Shown: positions 46,694-55,189 of the stretch, piece after piece | Numbering within the stretch: the first letter of the stretch is position 1 | How the letters are laid out: the number at the start of each line of letters is the position of its first letter | Assembly (NCBI GenBank): GCA_028284905.1 | Contig: JANQQU010000082.1 | Coordinates: 97,087 to 161,086 of the forward strand | Origin: Calditrichia bacterium | GTDB taxonomy: Bacteria; Calditrichota; Calditrichia; RBG-13-44-9; J075 | Reading direction: 5' to 3' | Length of the DNA stretch: 64,000 bases | Notes under the pieces: model-generated | What the model was told of the DNA's origin: nothing | Databases searched by the model: none | Seen by the model: the letters and a program-made list of their open reading frames with translations, nothing else | Position numbers and translations under genes: made by a program

Positions 46694-46812
46694 GATGAAT
46701 ATCCAATAGCCAACGTCCAATGTTGAATACTGAAGTGACAAACGGTCAAATCTTGTAAATTTTTAAGTAGTTTACTTGGAAATTGGATATTCATTATTCG
46801 ACATTGGATATT
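46694..46812. repeat. AATATCCAAT / ATTGGATATT word array
   Basis: The gap between the MFS and amidohydrolase genes holds repeated words of the type AATATCCAATAGCC, CCAATGTTGAATACTG and, on the other side, AATTGGATATTCATTATTCG and CATTGGATATTGATCC. The two halves are complementary, so the spacer folds into a long imperfect hairpin. The array reaches into the 3' end of the amidohydrolase gene, encoding its last residues. Similar words (GAATATCCAACATTCAAT) occur at 63884-63904. Confidence 0.65.
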
Positions 46813-47753
46813 GATCCGTTCTTCCCATCATTAACGATCAGTTGAAACACATCCGGGCGGGCATAATGGCCGGTTACGTCAAAATCCAGCTTGCCGCGAA
46901 CAACCTCACTCATATCCAGCGCTGCATATAAGATGCCTTCCTGGTCGAACAATGGGCCGGCAAGCACTTCTCCCATTGGCGAGATAATCACACTGCCTCC
47001 ACGACACATCACCTCCGGCGTTGCCGGGATCTCACTCACCCCGGGAAAATCCTCCGGATACATCTTTCGGGTGACATATTGGTTGCAACCGAGCACAAAG
47101 CAACGGCCTTCGCAGGCAATATGCTGCAGGGTCGCCTGCCAGGTATCCCGGGCATCCGCGGTGGGTGCGAGGTATATTTCCACGCCCTGCTGATACATCG
47201 CCATACGCGCCAGGGGCATATAGTTTTCCCAGCAAATCAGGCCTCCGGTTTTTCCCCAGGGTGTATCGACGACTGTTAAAGTACTGCCATCGCCTTCTCC
47301 CCATATCAATCGTTCTGCGCCGGTTGGTTTTAGTTTGCGATGCTTGCCGGCAATTTCTCCATTCCCATCGATGTAAAGTGTTGTGCAGTAAAGCGTGCCG
47401 CCACTAAAGTCGCCATCCCGTTCAATAATACCAATCGCTGCAAAAACGCCGGATTCCCGGGCAGCTTCTTGTAAACGTTTCACCGAGGGGCCGTCAAGTT
47501 CCATGCTGTTTTGCCAATACTTTTCCCAGGCTCCCCGGCCATCTGCTGAACGACTGCCGACAACCATCCCAAAAGATAACCCGCGGGGATAGCCGGGAAT
47601 GAACGCTTCTGGAAAAAGCACCATCTCCGCACCGGCATCTGCCGCTTCCCGAATCAACCGGCAGGCCTTTTCGATCGTTGCCTCCCGATCAAACAGCACC
47701 GGTGCTGCTTGAACTACCGCCACCTGTACGCATCTTGCAGCTTCGCCAGTCAT
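46794..47753 (-). CDS. nitrilase-superfamily amidohydrolase
   Basis: A 319-residue carbon-nitrogen hydrolase with the catalytic triad visible: Glu49 in VLFPEAFIPGYPRG, the Lys in GKHRKLKPTGAERLIWGEGDG, and the Cys near residue 173 in GGLICWENYMPLARM. The LKPTxxERLxWGEGDGSTL stretch and the cysteine context place it near the aliphatic/aryl nitrilases (branch 1) rather than amidases. It should hydrolyse a nitrile to the acid and ammonia; the true substrate is unknown. The start ATG 47753 is chosen because GGGG lies seven bases before it; an upstream TTG frame is possible. The last residues (GKNGSISNVE) come from the word-repeat array and look like a recent extension. Confidence 0.92.
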   Translation of the reverse strand: MTGEAARCVQVAVVQAAPVLFDREATIEKACRLIREAADAGAEMVLFPEAFIPGYPRGLSFGMVVGSRSADGRGAWEKYWQNSMELDGPSVKRLQEAARESGVFAAIGIIERDGDFSGGTLYCTTLYIDGNGEIAGKHRKLKPTGAERLIWGEGDGSTLTVVDTPWGKTGGLICWENYMPLARMAMYQQGVEIYLAPTADARDTWQATLQHIACEGRCFVLGCNQYVTRKMYPEDFPGVSEIPATPEVMCRGGSVIISPMGEVLAGPLFDQEGILYAALDMSEVVRGKLDFDVTGHYARPDVFQLIVNDGKNGSISNVE

Positions 47754-47998
47754 TAACAGTCCCCTTTCATCTAGTATCCAAAACGCGGCCAATTTACGGG
47801 ATTAAGGGCAATTAAAAAAAGTATTTGCTGCCTGGGATTAATTTTTGTCGAGATGAATTTCCCTCGCAAAGTTAGAAGGTTTGAGAAAAACGCAGCGAAC
47901 TTTTCCTCTTTTCATATATCCGGACAACCATTGCACTTCACATCGGATTTGGGAGTGTTGTCTTTAACTATCCAACAAATTGGAGGAGAAATATTATT

Positions 47999-48535
47999 AT
48001 GGCACAGAATTATGAATTATCGGCGCCCCATTCGCCGGAAAGAGACGATGCAATTGCAGTCGCACAACTTATCCAGCGTTTACGACGGGAACAGAACTTT
48101 CCCCTGGCGATTTTTGGCGGATTGCTGGCAACGCTCGCTGGCGCTGTTATTTGGGGTGGTATTACGGCAATTACACAATATCAAATCGGTTGGATGGCCA
48201 TTGGTGTTGGCTTGCTTGTCGGTTTTACGGTGCGTTTTCTTGGCAAAGGGATCGAGCCGATTTATGGCATTGCCGGAGGTTTACTTTCTTTGCTCGGTTG
48301 CTTCCTCGGCAACTATTTTGCGATTTTGATGATGGTTGCCAGCGCGGAGAACATTTCGTTTTTCGGATTGCTCTCCAGCATTCCGTTGATGACTATCGGA
48401 AAGGTAATGACAGAGTCTTTCCACTTGATGGACGTTCTTTTCTATGGCCTGGCAGTCTTTACCGGATACTCGTACGCCTTCCGGGAAGTGACCAGTGCTG
48501 ACCTTCCCCAACAAACCAGGGAAACCGCTGCCTAG
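47999..48535 (+). CDS. hypothetical four-helix membrane protein
   Basis: A 178-residue protein with a polar N terminus (residues 1-34) and about four membrane helices (FPLAIFGGLLATLAGAVIWG, WMAIGVGLLVGFTVRFLG, GIAGGLLSLLGCFLGNYFAI, LMDVLFYGLAVFTGYSYAF). The pattern of two close helices with IGVGLLVGFTVRxxGKG resembles small membrane proteins seen in many Bacteroidota (often called DUF-type and found beside a zinc-ribbon protein), but no name can be assigned. The start ATG 47999 has GGAGG upstream. It is a single gene with its own presumed promoter. Confidence 0.8.
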   Translation: MAQNYELSAPHSPERDDAIAVAQLIQRLRREQNFPLAIFGGLLATLAGAVIWGGITAITQYQIGWMAIGVGLLVGFTVRFLGKGIEPIYGIAGGLLSLLGCFLGNYFAILMMVASAENISFFGLLSSIPLMTIGKVMTESFHLMDVLFYGLAVFTGYSYAFREVTSADLPQQTRETAA

Positions 48536-48585
48536 AAATTAAGTTCTCCAATTATCGACATTGCAGATTTTAATAACATTACATC

Positions 48586-48659
48586 ATAAAAAACGGTACA
48601 TTGCATTTCTCCAATTGCTTCGAATTTGTAATTTGAGGAAGTCATTTACCGTTTTTTAT
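48586..48659. terminator. long-range hairpin after the membrane protein gene
   Basis: Perfect 13-bp arms ATAAAAAACGGTA (48586-48598) and TACCGTTTTTTAT (48647-48659), separated by 48 bases that contain a second imperfect stem (CCAATTGC, AAATTTGTAATTTG). The T run fits a terminator for the gene ending at 48535. Confidence 0.6.
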
Positions 48660-48712
48660 CTTTAAGGCTTTTCAAAAGCTTAAGTTGACTCCCTAATACC
48701 GGAGGAATCTCA

Positions 48713-49633
48713 ATGTCGGTAAAAGAACATATTCAACGGGCCCATCGATATCTGGTGGACAAGCAATGGCATTCCGCCTGGTCTTTTTCGGAAATCGAAA
48801 CGGTGATTGCTGCACTGGCTGAGGAAAAATTGGCGGTCATTTCGCTGGCGCTGGCATATCGCTGGAAAGAGGCTATCTCGGAAGAATGGCCCAGCTCGCA
48901 GGAAAGCCTGGAAAACCATCCGGCATTTGCACCGGAAGGCTTAAAGATCACCGGCTTTGAAGATCTCCAATTTTTCACCGTTTTCGAAGAGCGTATTCAA
49001 CGACAAGTCGGGGAAAGTTGGCCGGATTTTATCATTCGTTCCCAACAGGAGGCCGGGAAACATCAGGCAGAGTTACCCAAAAACCTCGAAGATAAATTAC
49101 GCGAAGCTGCAGATAAGAGTGAGGATTTTCAGCTCCTCTGCCGCCTGGTCTGGAACAGTGAAAAAGAGTGGCATGAGTATTACGGGATGAACTTAATCGA
49201 GCTGCACCGCGGCGATTATGATGAACCGGAAAGCGGGGAAGATGCCGCGGGCATCCGCTACCACTTCTACTACCCGGGAACAACCCATCAGCATAGTCGC
49301 CGTCCCAGCGGTGGCGAAGTTATTATCGACGGCCATTTTTCTCCTACCCGAAAAGCGGGCCGACGAATTTTTCGGGTAGCCGAGCAGATTAGCACGGATT
49401 ATTCCCGCATCAACACGGAAACATGCGCGTTTATGAAGGCGGAATGGAAAAAAGTGTTGCCCCATGAAGAAATCCATCCGGAGGTTATTTTCTTTCGACT
49501 AACTTATAGCGAGGACTGGGAAGATATTACTGTTGTTGCTGTGCTCGATGAAACGAATCCGGCCAATGAACCACTCTACCAATACTGGGAAGTCGTGTTA
49601 CACGATTTCAAGCCCATTCATTTCATTCAATAA
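48713..49633 (+). CDS. hypothetical protein, 306 residues
   Basis: A soluble, acidic protein without signal peptide or membrane helix. The first 60 residues are helical (HIQRAHRYLVDKQWHSAWSF, EIETVIAALAEEK); residues 80-170 are charged; the C-terminal part (IHPEVIFFRLTYSEDWEDITVVAVLDE) looks like an alpha/beta domain. Repeated Trp-rich elements (RLVWNSEKEWHEYYG) may mark a conserved core. I do not recognise a family. The start ATG 48713 has GGAGG upstream. Neighbours give no hint: the membrane protein gene lies before it and the E1 gene after it, each with its own gap. Confidence 0.75.
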   Translation: MSVKEHIQRAHRYLVDKQWHSAWSFSEIETVIAALAEEKLAVISLALAYRWKEAISEEWPSSQESLENHPAFAPEGLKITGFEDLQFFTVFEERIQRQVGESWPDFIIRSQQEAGKHQAELPKNLEDKLREAADKSEDFQLLCRLVWNSEKEWHEYYGMNLIELHRGDYDEPESGEDAAGIRYHFYYPGTTHQHSRRPSGGEVIIDGHFSPTRKAGRRIFRVAEQISTDYSRINTETCAFMKAEWKKVLPHEEIHPEVIFFRLTYSEDWEDITVVAVLDETNPANEPLYQYWEVVLHDFKPIHFIQ

Positions 49634-49887
49634 GTGCTGCCTAATATCTGTGTCACCAGTGTAAATCTTAAGATTCGTCTAAATAGCCTTTTTAGTTTTC
49701 GGAAAATATTTCTCGACAGTTGCAAGATAATATTCGCTGATGTAACTTCTCTTGATGAGCGTTTAAAACGGCGCTCAGCAACAAGCTCCGGATAACAGAT
49801 AACTCCAGTGAAGAGTGTCTGGCGTTCGGAGTTTGTCCATTTTTACGGAAATTTTTACAGGTGGTGATTTTTTAAAAGGGGCATGTT

Positions 49888-51885
49888 ATGGCGGTAGCAC
49901 ATCATCCGGCAGAGACGAAACTATCCAAATCTGAATTAATCAATTTATATAGTCAAATACGGCTTCCCCGTATGATCGAGGAGCGGATGCTCTCCTTGCT
50001 TCGCCAGGGGAAGCTCTCCAAATGGTTTTCCGGCATCGGGCAGGAAGGGATTAGTGTTGGTGCTACAGCCGCACTGAATGCCGATGATGTCATTCTGCCG
50101 ATGCATCGCAACCTGGGCGTCTTCACAACCCGGGGCATCGATCTCAAGCAATTGTTTCGTCAACTGATGGGGAAAGATGGCGGTTTCACCAAGGGGCGGG
50201 ATCGTTCCTTTCATTTTGGCGCGCCCAATCATCATATTATCGGGATGATCTCCCACCTGGCGGCGATGCTACCAGTAGCAGATGGCTTTGGCGTTGCTTT
50301 CCAGCTGAAGGAGCAACAACGGGTCGCGATGACATTTACCGGGGACGGCGCTACCAGCGAAGGAGATTTTCATGAAGCACTAAATCTCGCCGCGGTCTGG
50401 AAACTGCCGGTCATTTTCCTGATTGAAAATAATGGTTATGGTCTATCTACCCCGGTAAAGGAGCAATTCATTTGTAAACAACTGGCCGATCGCGGTGTGG
50501 GCTACGGCATTGAAGGAAAACGGATTGACGGTAACAATGTGCTGGAAGTTCATCAGGCAATACAACAGGCAGCAGCGAAGGCCCGGGCCGGCGAAGGACC
50601 GACGCTCATCGAAGCACTGACATTTCGGATGCGCGGGCATGAAGAAGCATCCGGCACCAAGTACGTGCCGAAAGCCTTATTTGAAGAATGGGCAGAGCGC
50701 GATCCCATTGCGCGTTTCGAAACCTATCTTACCGAGAAAAACCTCCTGGATGCATCCCTCAAGCAGGAAATAGAAACCCGTTTATCTCAGGAAATTGAAG
50801 CCGCTCTGGAAGATGCCCTCAACGCGCCTTTACCGGAAAGCACTGTTGCCCGGGAAACGGCGGAAGTGTATGCCCCCGCCAATATCGCCACAACCGCTCC
50901 CCGGGGACAACAATCGGAAAAGCGCTTTATTGATGCCATCAGCGATGCCCTTCGCCAAAAAATGAGTACGGACGAAGACGTGCTGATTATCGGACAGGAC
51001 GTTGCTGAATACGGCGGCGTATTTAAAATTACCGAAGGGTTCGCAAAACAATTCGGGAAGGCGCGGGTGCGCAATACCCCGATCATCGAATCCGGCGCAA
51101 TTGGCGCAGGCATGGGGATGGCGCTCGCCGGACTGAAGCCGATTGTAGAAATGCAGTTTGCCGATTTCGTCAGCTGTGGATTTAACCAGATCGTTAACAA
51201 TCTGGCAAAAACATATTATCGCTGGAATGCCCCGATCAATGTCACCTTGCGGATGCCCTCCGGAGGAGGTATGGGCGCCGGACCGTATCATTCCCAAAGT
51301 ATGGAAGCGTGGTTTTTCCATGTACCGGGATTAAAGATTATGTATCCCTCCAATCCCTATGATGCCAAGGGCATGCTGCTTGCAGCTATCGAAGATCCCA
51401 ATCCCGTTTTGTTTTTTGAACATAAGGGGTTATATCGTAGCCTGAAGGGACAGGTGCCGGACGAAATGTATACCATCGAACCGGGGAAAGCGGCAGTCAC
51501 CCGTCCGGGAAAAGATCTGAGCATTATCACTTACGGGCTGGGCGTCCACTGGGCGGCAGAGGTTGCCGGACAACTCTCCCCGGAAGGCATTGAGATTGAA
51601 ATTCTTGACCTGCGATCCCTGCTTCCCTGGGATAGAGATGCCGTTCGCCAGAGTGTGGAAAAAACCAATCGGGCGCTGGTGCTGCACGAAGCGAATCTTA
51701 CCGGCGGGATCGGCGCGGAAATCGCCGCCTATATTGCCGAGCACGCTTTCCGGTCCCTGGATGCGCCGGTAACCCGTGTTGCATCATTAGACACGCCAAT
51801 TCCTTTCAGTCCGGATCTGGAAAAGAAAATTTACTGGCCGAAGGATCAGCTGGCCGATAAAATTCGTGACCTGGTCGCATTTTAA
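49888..51885 (+). CDS. 2-oxoacid dehydrogenase E1, alpha and beta subunits fused
   Basis: A 665-residue thiamine-diphosphate enzyme in which the alpha and beta subunits of a branched-chain/pyruvate dehydrogenase E1 are joined. Residues about 15-330 are the alpha part, with the TPP motif TGDGATSEGDFHEALNLAAVWKLPV and the Asn region IENNGYGLST. A linker (about 330-355, rich in Ala, Thr and Pro) leads to the beta part, with IIGQDVAEYGGVFKITEGF, PIIESGAIGAGMGMALAGL and MPSGGGMGAGPYHSQS. It decarboxylates a 2-oxo acid and transfers the acyl group to a lipoyl E2, but no E2 or E3 gene is nearby. The start ATG 49888 has GGGGC upstream. Confidence 0.92.
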   Translation: MAVAHHPAETKLSKSELINLYSQIRLPRMIEERMLSLLRQGKLSKWFSGIGQEGISVGATAALNADDVILPMHRNLGVFTTRGIDLKQLFRQLMGKDGGFTKGRDRSFHFGAPNHHIIGMISHLAAMLPVADGFGVAFQLKEQQRVAMTFTGDGATSEGDFHEALNLAAVWKLPVIFLIENNGYGLSTPVKEQFICKQLADRGVGYGIEGKRIDGNNVLEVHQAIQQAAAKARAGEGPTLIEALTFRMRGHEEASGTKYVPKALFEEWAERDPIARFETYLTEKNLLDASLKQEIETRLSQEIEAALEDALNAPLPESTVARETAEVYAPANIATTAPRGQQSEKRFIDAISDALRQKMSTDEDVLIIGQDVAEYGGVFKITEGFAKQFGKARVRNTPIIESGAIGAGMGMALAGLKPIVEMQFADFVSCGFNQIVNNLAKTYYRWNAPINVTLRMPSGGGMGAGPYHSQSMEAWFFHVPGLKIMYPSNPYDAKGMLLAAIEDPNPVLFFEHKGLYRSLKGQVPDEMYTIEPGKAAVTRPGKDLSIITYGLGVHWAAEVAGQLSPEGIEIEILDLRSLLPWDRDAVRQSVEKTNRALVLHEANLTGGIGAEIAAYIAEHAFRSLDAPVTRVASLDTPIPFSPDLEKKIYWPKDQLADKIRDLVAF

Positions 51886-51916
51886 TTTTTCTTACGTTGA
51901 CAACCGGAGGCGGTAA

Positions 51917-52462
51917 ATGACCCATCCCTATATCTGGATGTCCAAACCGGCCCTATGGATTGCTTTCGCGATAATTACCCTGGCAACCCTCGTGGTCGGT
52001 AATATTCTGCAGCAGAAAGGGAAGCCGCTATCCACCCAGAAGGTGCCCGCTGGCATTCTTGCCATCGAAGTGCCCTGGAGCGGGGAAAAAGCCCGGGCAA
52101 TTGTTGAAGCCTGGGGCGCAGACCTTGTTGCAGCTGCCAAAAAGCAGGTGATGGTCGATTTTCTCTTTCTGTTACTCTACCCTTTATTTTTCAGTATTGC
52201 CTGCGTTTTGCTCGCCTTAGTTTTACCGGAAAAACTCCAGTTAATTGGGCTGATGGTTTCCTGGGGCGTCCTGCTCGCCGGTCTACTGGATGCTATTGAA
52301 AACATTGCAATTCTATTAATGCTGGAGGGTAATTTTGCCACGCCTATTCCGCAAGTTGCAACTATCACCGCTGCTGTCAAGTTTACATTGGTTATCGGGG
52401 CTGTTGGGTTTCTCGGCATTGGTGGCATCGCTGCAATTATATCCCGCCTGAAAGGACTTTAA
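51917..52462 (+). CDS. hypothetical membrane protein, 181 residues
   Basis: A small membrane protein with four helices (residues about 12-30, 75-95, 100-122 and 145-170) and a periplasmic stretch with VPWSGEKARAIVEAWG between the first two. The pair of helices separated by an amphipathic VDxLFLLLYPLF segment is seen in many bacterial hypothetical proteins, but I cannot name it. It starts 31 bases after the E1 gene, with CCGGAGG upstream, so the two probably share a transcript. A perfect GTGATGCCG / CGGCATCAC stem (52467-52497) ends the unit. Confidence 0.75.
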   Translation: MTHPYIWMSKPALWIAFAIITLATLVVGNILQQKGKPLSTQKVPAGILAIEVPWSGEKARAIVEAWGADLVAAAKKQVMVDFLFLLLYPLFFSIACVLLALVLPEKLQLIGLMVSWGVLLAGLLDAIENIAILLMLEGNFATPIPQVATITAAVKFTLVIGAVGFLGIGGIAAIISRLKGL

Positions 52463-52466
52463 AACA

Positions 52467-52497
52467 GTGATGCCGAAGCAACCTGCCCCGGCATCAC
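52467..52497. terminator. hairpin between the membrane protein gene and the PLP enzyme gene
   Basis: Perfect 9-bp arms GTGATGCCG (52467-52475) and CGGCATCAC (52489-52497). The genes on both sides point toward it. A short T run (TTTT) is present only on the minus-strand side. Confidence 0.6.
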
Positions 52498-52536
52498 AAT
52501 TAAGAATCAAATAAGTTGGTAAAATTCTTCAGCGAC

Positions 52537-53796
52537 TCACACTTTCATTTTTCGCGGTTTGTCCAGATCCGTTTTCGGACGGCAAGCGGGCAATGGTCGT
52601 TTGCCGATTGCGGAAAGACAGTGACAGATGCGCTTGAAGGTGCGTTCGATATCGTTATCCAGCCCAATGGAAATACGTACCAGGCCGTCGCTCATTCCCA
52701 TTTCTTTCCGTTCCTCTTCGGGAATTTCCGAAGAAGTGCTATGCCCCGGAGAGCTAAAGAGGGTTTTGAAATACCCCAGACTAACTGCGAGATATCCAAC
52801 TTTTTCCTGCTGCATTTTCACCATCAAGCGACTGGCAGTTTGTGTATCCTCCATATCAAGTGCCAGCATACCGCCGTAGCCATATCCGGGATTCATCAAT
52901 TCCTTCATCAGCTCATGCTGCGGATGGGAATTCAAGCCGGGATAGAAAACCCGGTATCCTAACTGTTCGAGATTTTCCGCGAGGTATTGAGCATTCTCGG
53001 AGTGCTTCATCATGCGAATATGCAGCGAGTGCAGGTTCTTCAGAATACTGGCAGCGCGATAACTATCCAACACCGGCCCGAGCAACATACTGGCCCCGCT
53101 GTTTACATCCAGCAATTGGTGGATGAATTCATCGCTGCCACAAATCGCCCCGGCAACACAGTCGCTGGTACCGTTGATAAACTTTGTCAGGCTATGCACC
53201 ACGATATCCGCCCCGAGCTCCAGGGGAGAGAATAACATAGGACTAAAGGTATTATCCACCACCAGCTGAATTTTATGGGCATGAGCGATTTCTCCCAAAG
53301 CCGGCAGGTCAGCGATTTCCAGCAAGGGATTACTCATCGTTTCGCAGAAGATCAACCTGGTACGTTTGTTCACCGCTTTTTCCACCGCCTTCAAATCCTG
53401 AATATTGACGAACTTAGTCCGAATACCCAGCCGGGGCAGAAAATTTTTCAACAGGGCATAGGTGCCGCCGTAAATGGTGCGGCTGGCGACAATTTCGTCA
53501 CCGGTTTTGCAGAGTTGTAGAATCGTATCACTAATTGCTGCCATCCCGGAAGCGGTCACCTGGGCGGCTTCCGCGCCTTCCATTCTGGCCAGGGCATTGG
53601 AGAGATATTTGTTACTGGGATTCCAGTGCCGGGAATAGAGAAAGCATCCTTCGATTTCATGATCGAACAACGCTTCCATAGTGTCCGGGCTCAGGAAGGT
53701 ATAAGTCGATGAGTCTGTTACGGATGGATTTACACCGCCATACTCACCAAATACCAGATAATCTTGCACTTTACTGCCAGGATCAAAACTAGCCAT
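52537..53796 (-). CDS. Cys/Met-metabolism PLP-dependent lyase (methionine gamma-lyase/cystathionine-lyase type)
   Basis: A 419-residue PLP enzyme of the trans-sulfuration family. The start motif GGVNPSVTDSSTYTF, the active-site YSRHWNPSNKYLSNALARMEGAEAAQVTASGMAAI, ETMSNPLLEIADLPAL, VVDNTFSPMLFSPLELGAD and the PLP lysine Lys205 in VHSLTKFINGTSD are all present. The final third has SLGYFKTLFSSPGHSTSSEIPEEE, with the substrate-contact Ser and Thr. Which reaction (methionine or homocysteine gamma-lyase, cystathionine lyase) cannot be read. The start ATG 53796 has GAGGAGG upstream. The Lrp gene lies 30 bases upstream on the same strand, so it probably controls this enzyme. Confidence 0.92.
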   Translation of the reverse strand: MASFDPGSKVQDYLVFGEYGGVNPSVTDSSTYTFLSPDTMEALFDHEIEGCFLYSRHWNPSNKYLSNALARMEGAEAAQVTASGMAAISDTILQLCKTGDEIVASRTIYGGTYALLKNFLPRLGIRTKFVNIQDLKAVEKAVNKRTRLIFCETMSNPLLEIADLPALGEIAHAHKIQLVVDNTFSPMLFSPLELGADIVVHSLTKFINGTSDCVAGAICGSDEFIHQLLDVNSGASMLLGPVLDSYRAASILKNLHSLHIRMMKHSENAQYLAENLEQLGYRVFYPGLNSHPQHELMKELMNPGYGYGGMLALDMEDTQTASRLMVKMQQEKVGYLAVSLGYFKTLFSSPGHSTSSEIPEEERKEMGMSDGLVRISIGLDNDIERTFKRICHCLSAIGKRPLPACRPKTDLDKPRKMKV

Positions 53797-53826
53797 AATA
53801 AACCTCCTCATATAAAATTAGCTAAA

Positions 53827-54297
53827 TTACTTTTCACCTGCCGGTGATATTTTGGTTTCCTGCTTAAACGTAGACAAGACAATCGAGGTCTTCATTTTGC
53901 TCACCCCGGGAATACGAGTGAGCTTATGAAGCACCAGATCTTCATAGGCGCTGATGTTTTTTACTGCAATCTTCAGCACAAAGTCATCCTCTCCGGTAAC
54001 ATGATGGCATTCCAACACTTCCTCCAGATCCAGAATTTGTTGGGTAAAGTCATCGATCGATTGCAACTGATGCATCGCCAGGGTAATTGAAACCAGTGCA
54101 AAGACCTCTTTCCCTAAATAACGCGGCTCGACCAGCGCCACATATTGGCGAATCACCCCGGCATTTTCCAGGCGCTTTACCCGCTCCAGCATTGCCGGTG
54201 GGGAAATTCCGACCTCCGAAGCAAGCTGGCTATTGGTAATTCTGCCATTGCTTTGCAGAATATCTATAATTTTCAAATCAATCGTATCCAGTTTCAA
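53827..54297 (-). CDS. Lrp/AsnC-family transcriptional regulator
   Basis: A 156-residue regulator with an N-terminal helix-turn-helix (IDLKIIDILQSNGRITNSQLASEVGISPPAMLERVKRLE) and a C-terminal RAM (ligand-binding) domain (VFALVSITLAMHQ, then VLECHHVTGEDDFVLKIAV). It starts at TTG 54297, with GGAGG seven bases upstream and no ATG nearby. The gene following it encodes a sulfur amino acid lyase, suggesting it senses methionine or another amino acid. A dyad (54389-54434) lies in its upstream region. Confidence 0.95.
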   Translation of the reverse strand: MKLDTIDLKIIDILQSNGRITNSQLASEVGISPPAMLERVKRLENAGVIRQYVALVEPRYLGKEVFALVSITLAMHQLQSIDDFTQQILDLEEVLECHHVTGEDDFVLKIAVKNISAYEDLVLHKLTRIPGVSKMKTSIVLSTFKQETKISPAGEK

Positions 54298-54388
54298 AAT
54301 GCCGCCTCCATCATATCAGACTGATTTAAAGTAATGTTTTAATTTGAAAAACAAAATAAAATTAATTTTTTTACCAAAATTACGGAAT

Positions 54389-54434
54389 TTTATTCTGCAT
54401 TTTTGTTTTTCGCATAACTAATATGCAGAATAAA
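54389..54434. promoter_or_regulatory. candidate Lrp operator (perfect dyad)
   Basis: Arms TTTATTCTGCAT (54389-54400) and ATGCAGAATAAA (54423-54434) are perfect 12-bp inverted repeats separated by 22 AT-rich bases, in the gap upstream of the Lrp gene. The 34-base centre-to-centre distance is compatible with an Lrp-type dimer pair. That Lrp binds here is an inference. Confidence 0.5.
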
Positions 54435-54512
54435 GCAAATTGTATTCATTTAGTTTGAAAGATGCCATGAAAACGCATATCTGCCTGCTTGGGCAAAGCT
54501 TTGTTTTTAATA

Positions 54513-54536
54513 ATTTAAGACAAAAAAGTCTTAAAT
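54513..54536. promoter_or_regulatory. candidate Rrf2 operator, perfect dyad upstream of the regulator gene
   Basis: Arms ATTTAAGAC and GTCTTAAAT, perfect over nine bases with six A between. It lies 143 bases before the Rrf2 start codon. The same site with one change stands at 55146-55169, before the first nos gene. The Rrf2 protein is the obvious candidate to bind it. Confidence 0.6.
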
Positions 54537-54566
54537 ATATTTACGAAAAAGTGGCAGGGAAAGTGA

Positions 54567-54596
54567 TTGATAATTGTCCCGTTTTTTTCGTATATT
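54567..54596 (+). promoter_or_regulatory. putative promoter of the Rrf2 gene
   Basis: TTGATA (54567-54572) and TATATT (54591-54596), spaced by 18 bases. The start codon follows 83 bases later. The operator candidate lies 30 bases upstream of the -35 box, a place more usual for activation than repression. Confidence 0.4.
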
Positions 54597-54678
54597 CCCT
54601 TATATTTACAGCATTTAAAGCATATCTCCCTAAGGTGGCACATTAATTGTCTTATTCCTCATATTGAAAGGAAGAACT

Positions 54679-55125
54679 ATGAGCGGCATTTTTTCAAACA
54701 AATGTGAATACGGCTTGCGGGCAGCGGTTTATATCGCTGCATTAAAAAAGGATCAATTCGTCTCCATCCGTAGTGTTGCAGAAGCTCTGGATATCTCCTT
54801 TTACTTCCTCACTAAAGTCTTGCAAACATTGACGCAAGCAAACATTATGAACTCCTACCGAGGACCAAATGGTGGGATATCACTTTCCCGACCAGCCAGC
54901 GAAATCCACCTAAACGAAATAGTCATTGCCCTGGAGGGGCGAAGAAGCCTGGAAGGATGTGTCCTCGGACTGCCGGAATGTGGAGGCGAGAACCCCTGCC
55001 CCTTACATAACCGCTGGATGGATATTCGGGAAGAAATCAACCAAATGCTCGGCAGCACCACTCTGCAGGAACTGGCCGATCAAAACCCGGTAAAACTGGA
55101 GAATATTATTAAGAGCGCTGGATAG
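54679..55125 (+). CDS. Rrf2-family transcriptional regulator, NsrR/IscR-like, with Fe-S ligands
   Basis: A 148-residue regulator with a winged-helix N terminus (FSNKCEYGLRAAVYIAAL, then SVAEALDISFYFLTKVLQTL and the wing SYRGPNGGISLSRP). Three cysteines in CVLGLPECGGENPCPLH (spacing Cys-x7-Cys-x5-Cys, then His) match the cluster-binding loop of IscR and NsrR. It should therefore sense NO, oxygen or iron-sulfur state. The start ATG 54679 has AAGGAAG upstream; an in-frame TTG at 54664 is less likely. It is the gene just before the nos operon on the same strand and has a matching dyad at each, so control of nitrous oxide respiration is likely. Confidence 0.93.
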   Translation: MSGIFSNKCEYGLRAAVYIAALKKDQFVSIRSVAEALDISFYFLTKVLQTLTQANIMNSYRGPNGGISLSRPASEIHLNEIVIALEGRRSLEGCVLGLPECGGENPCPLHNRWMDIREEINQMLGSTTLQELADQNPVKLENIIKSAG

Positions 55126-55145
55126 CGTTCTTATTTTTTGCCCAT

Positions 55146-55169
55146 ATTTAAGACAAAAAGGTATTAAAT
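55146..55169. promoter_or_regulatory. candidate Rrf2 operator before the nos operon
   Basis: ATTTAAGAC, AAAAAG, GTATTAAAT: identical to the dyad at 54513-54536 in 22 of 24 positions, with one change in the right arm and one in the spacer. It lies only 20 bases before the start of the cytochrome gene, overlapping the region of the transcript start or leader. This fits repression or roadblock. Confidence 0.6.
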
Positions 55170-55189
55170 CTTTTAAAGCGGAGGACACC

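Noticed and set aside
54440..54646. 68-codon open frame upstream of the Rrf2 gene
   Set aside because: Crosses the operator and promoter candidates, has no ribosome site and AT-driven composition.
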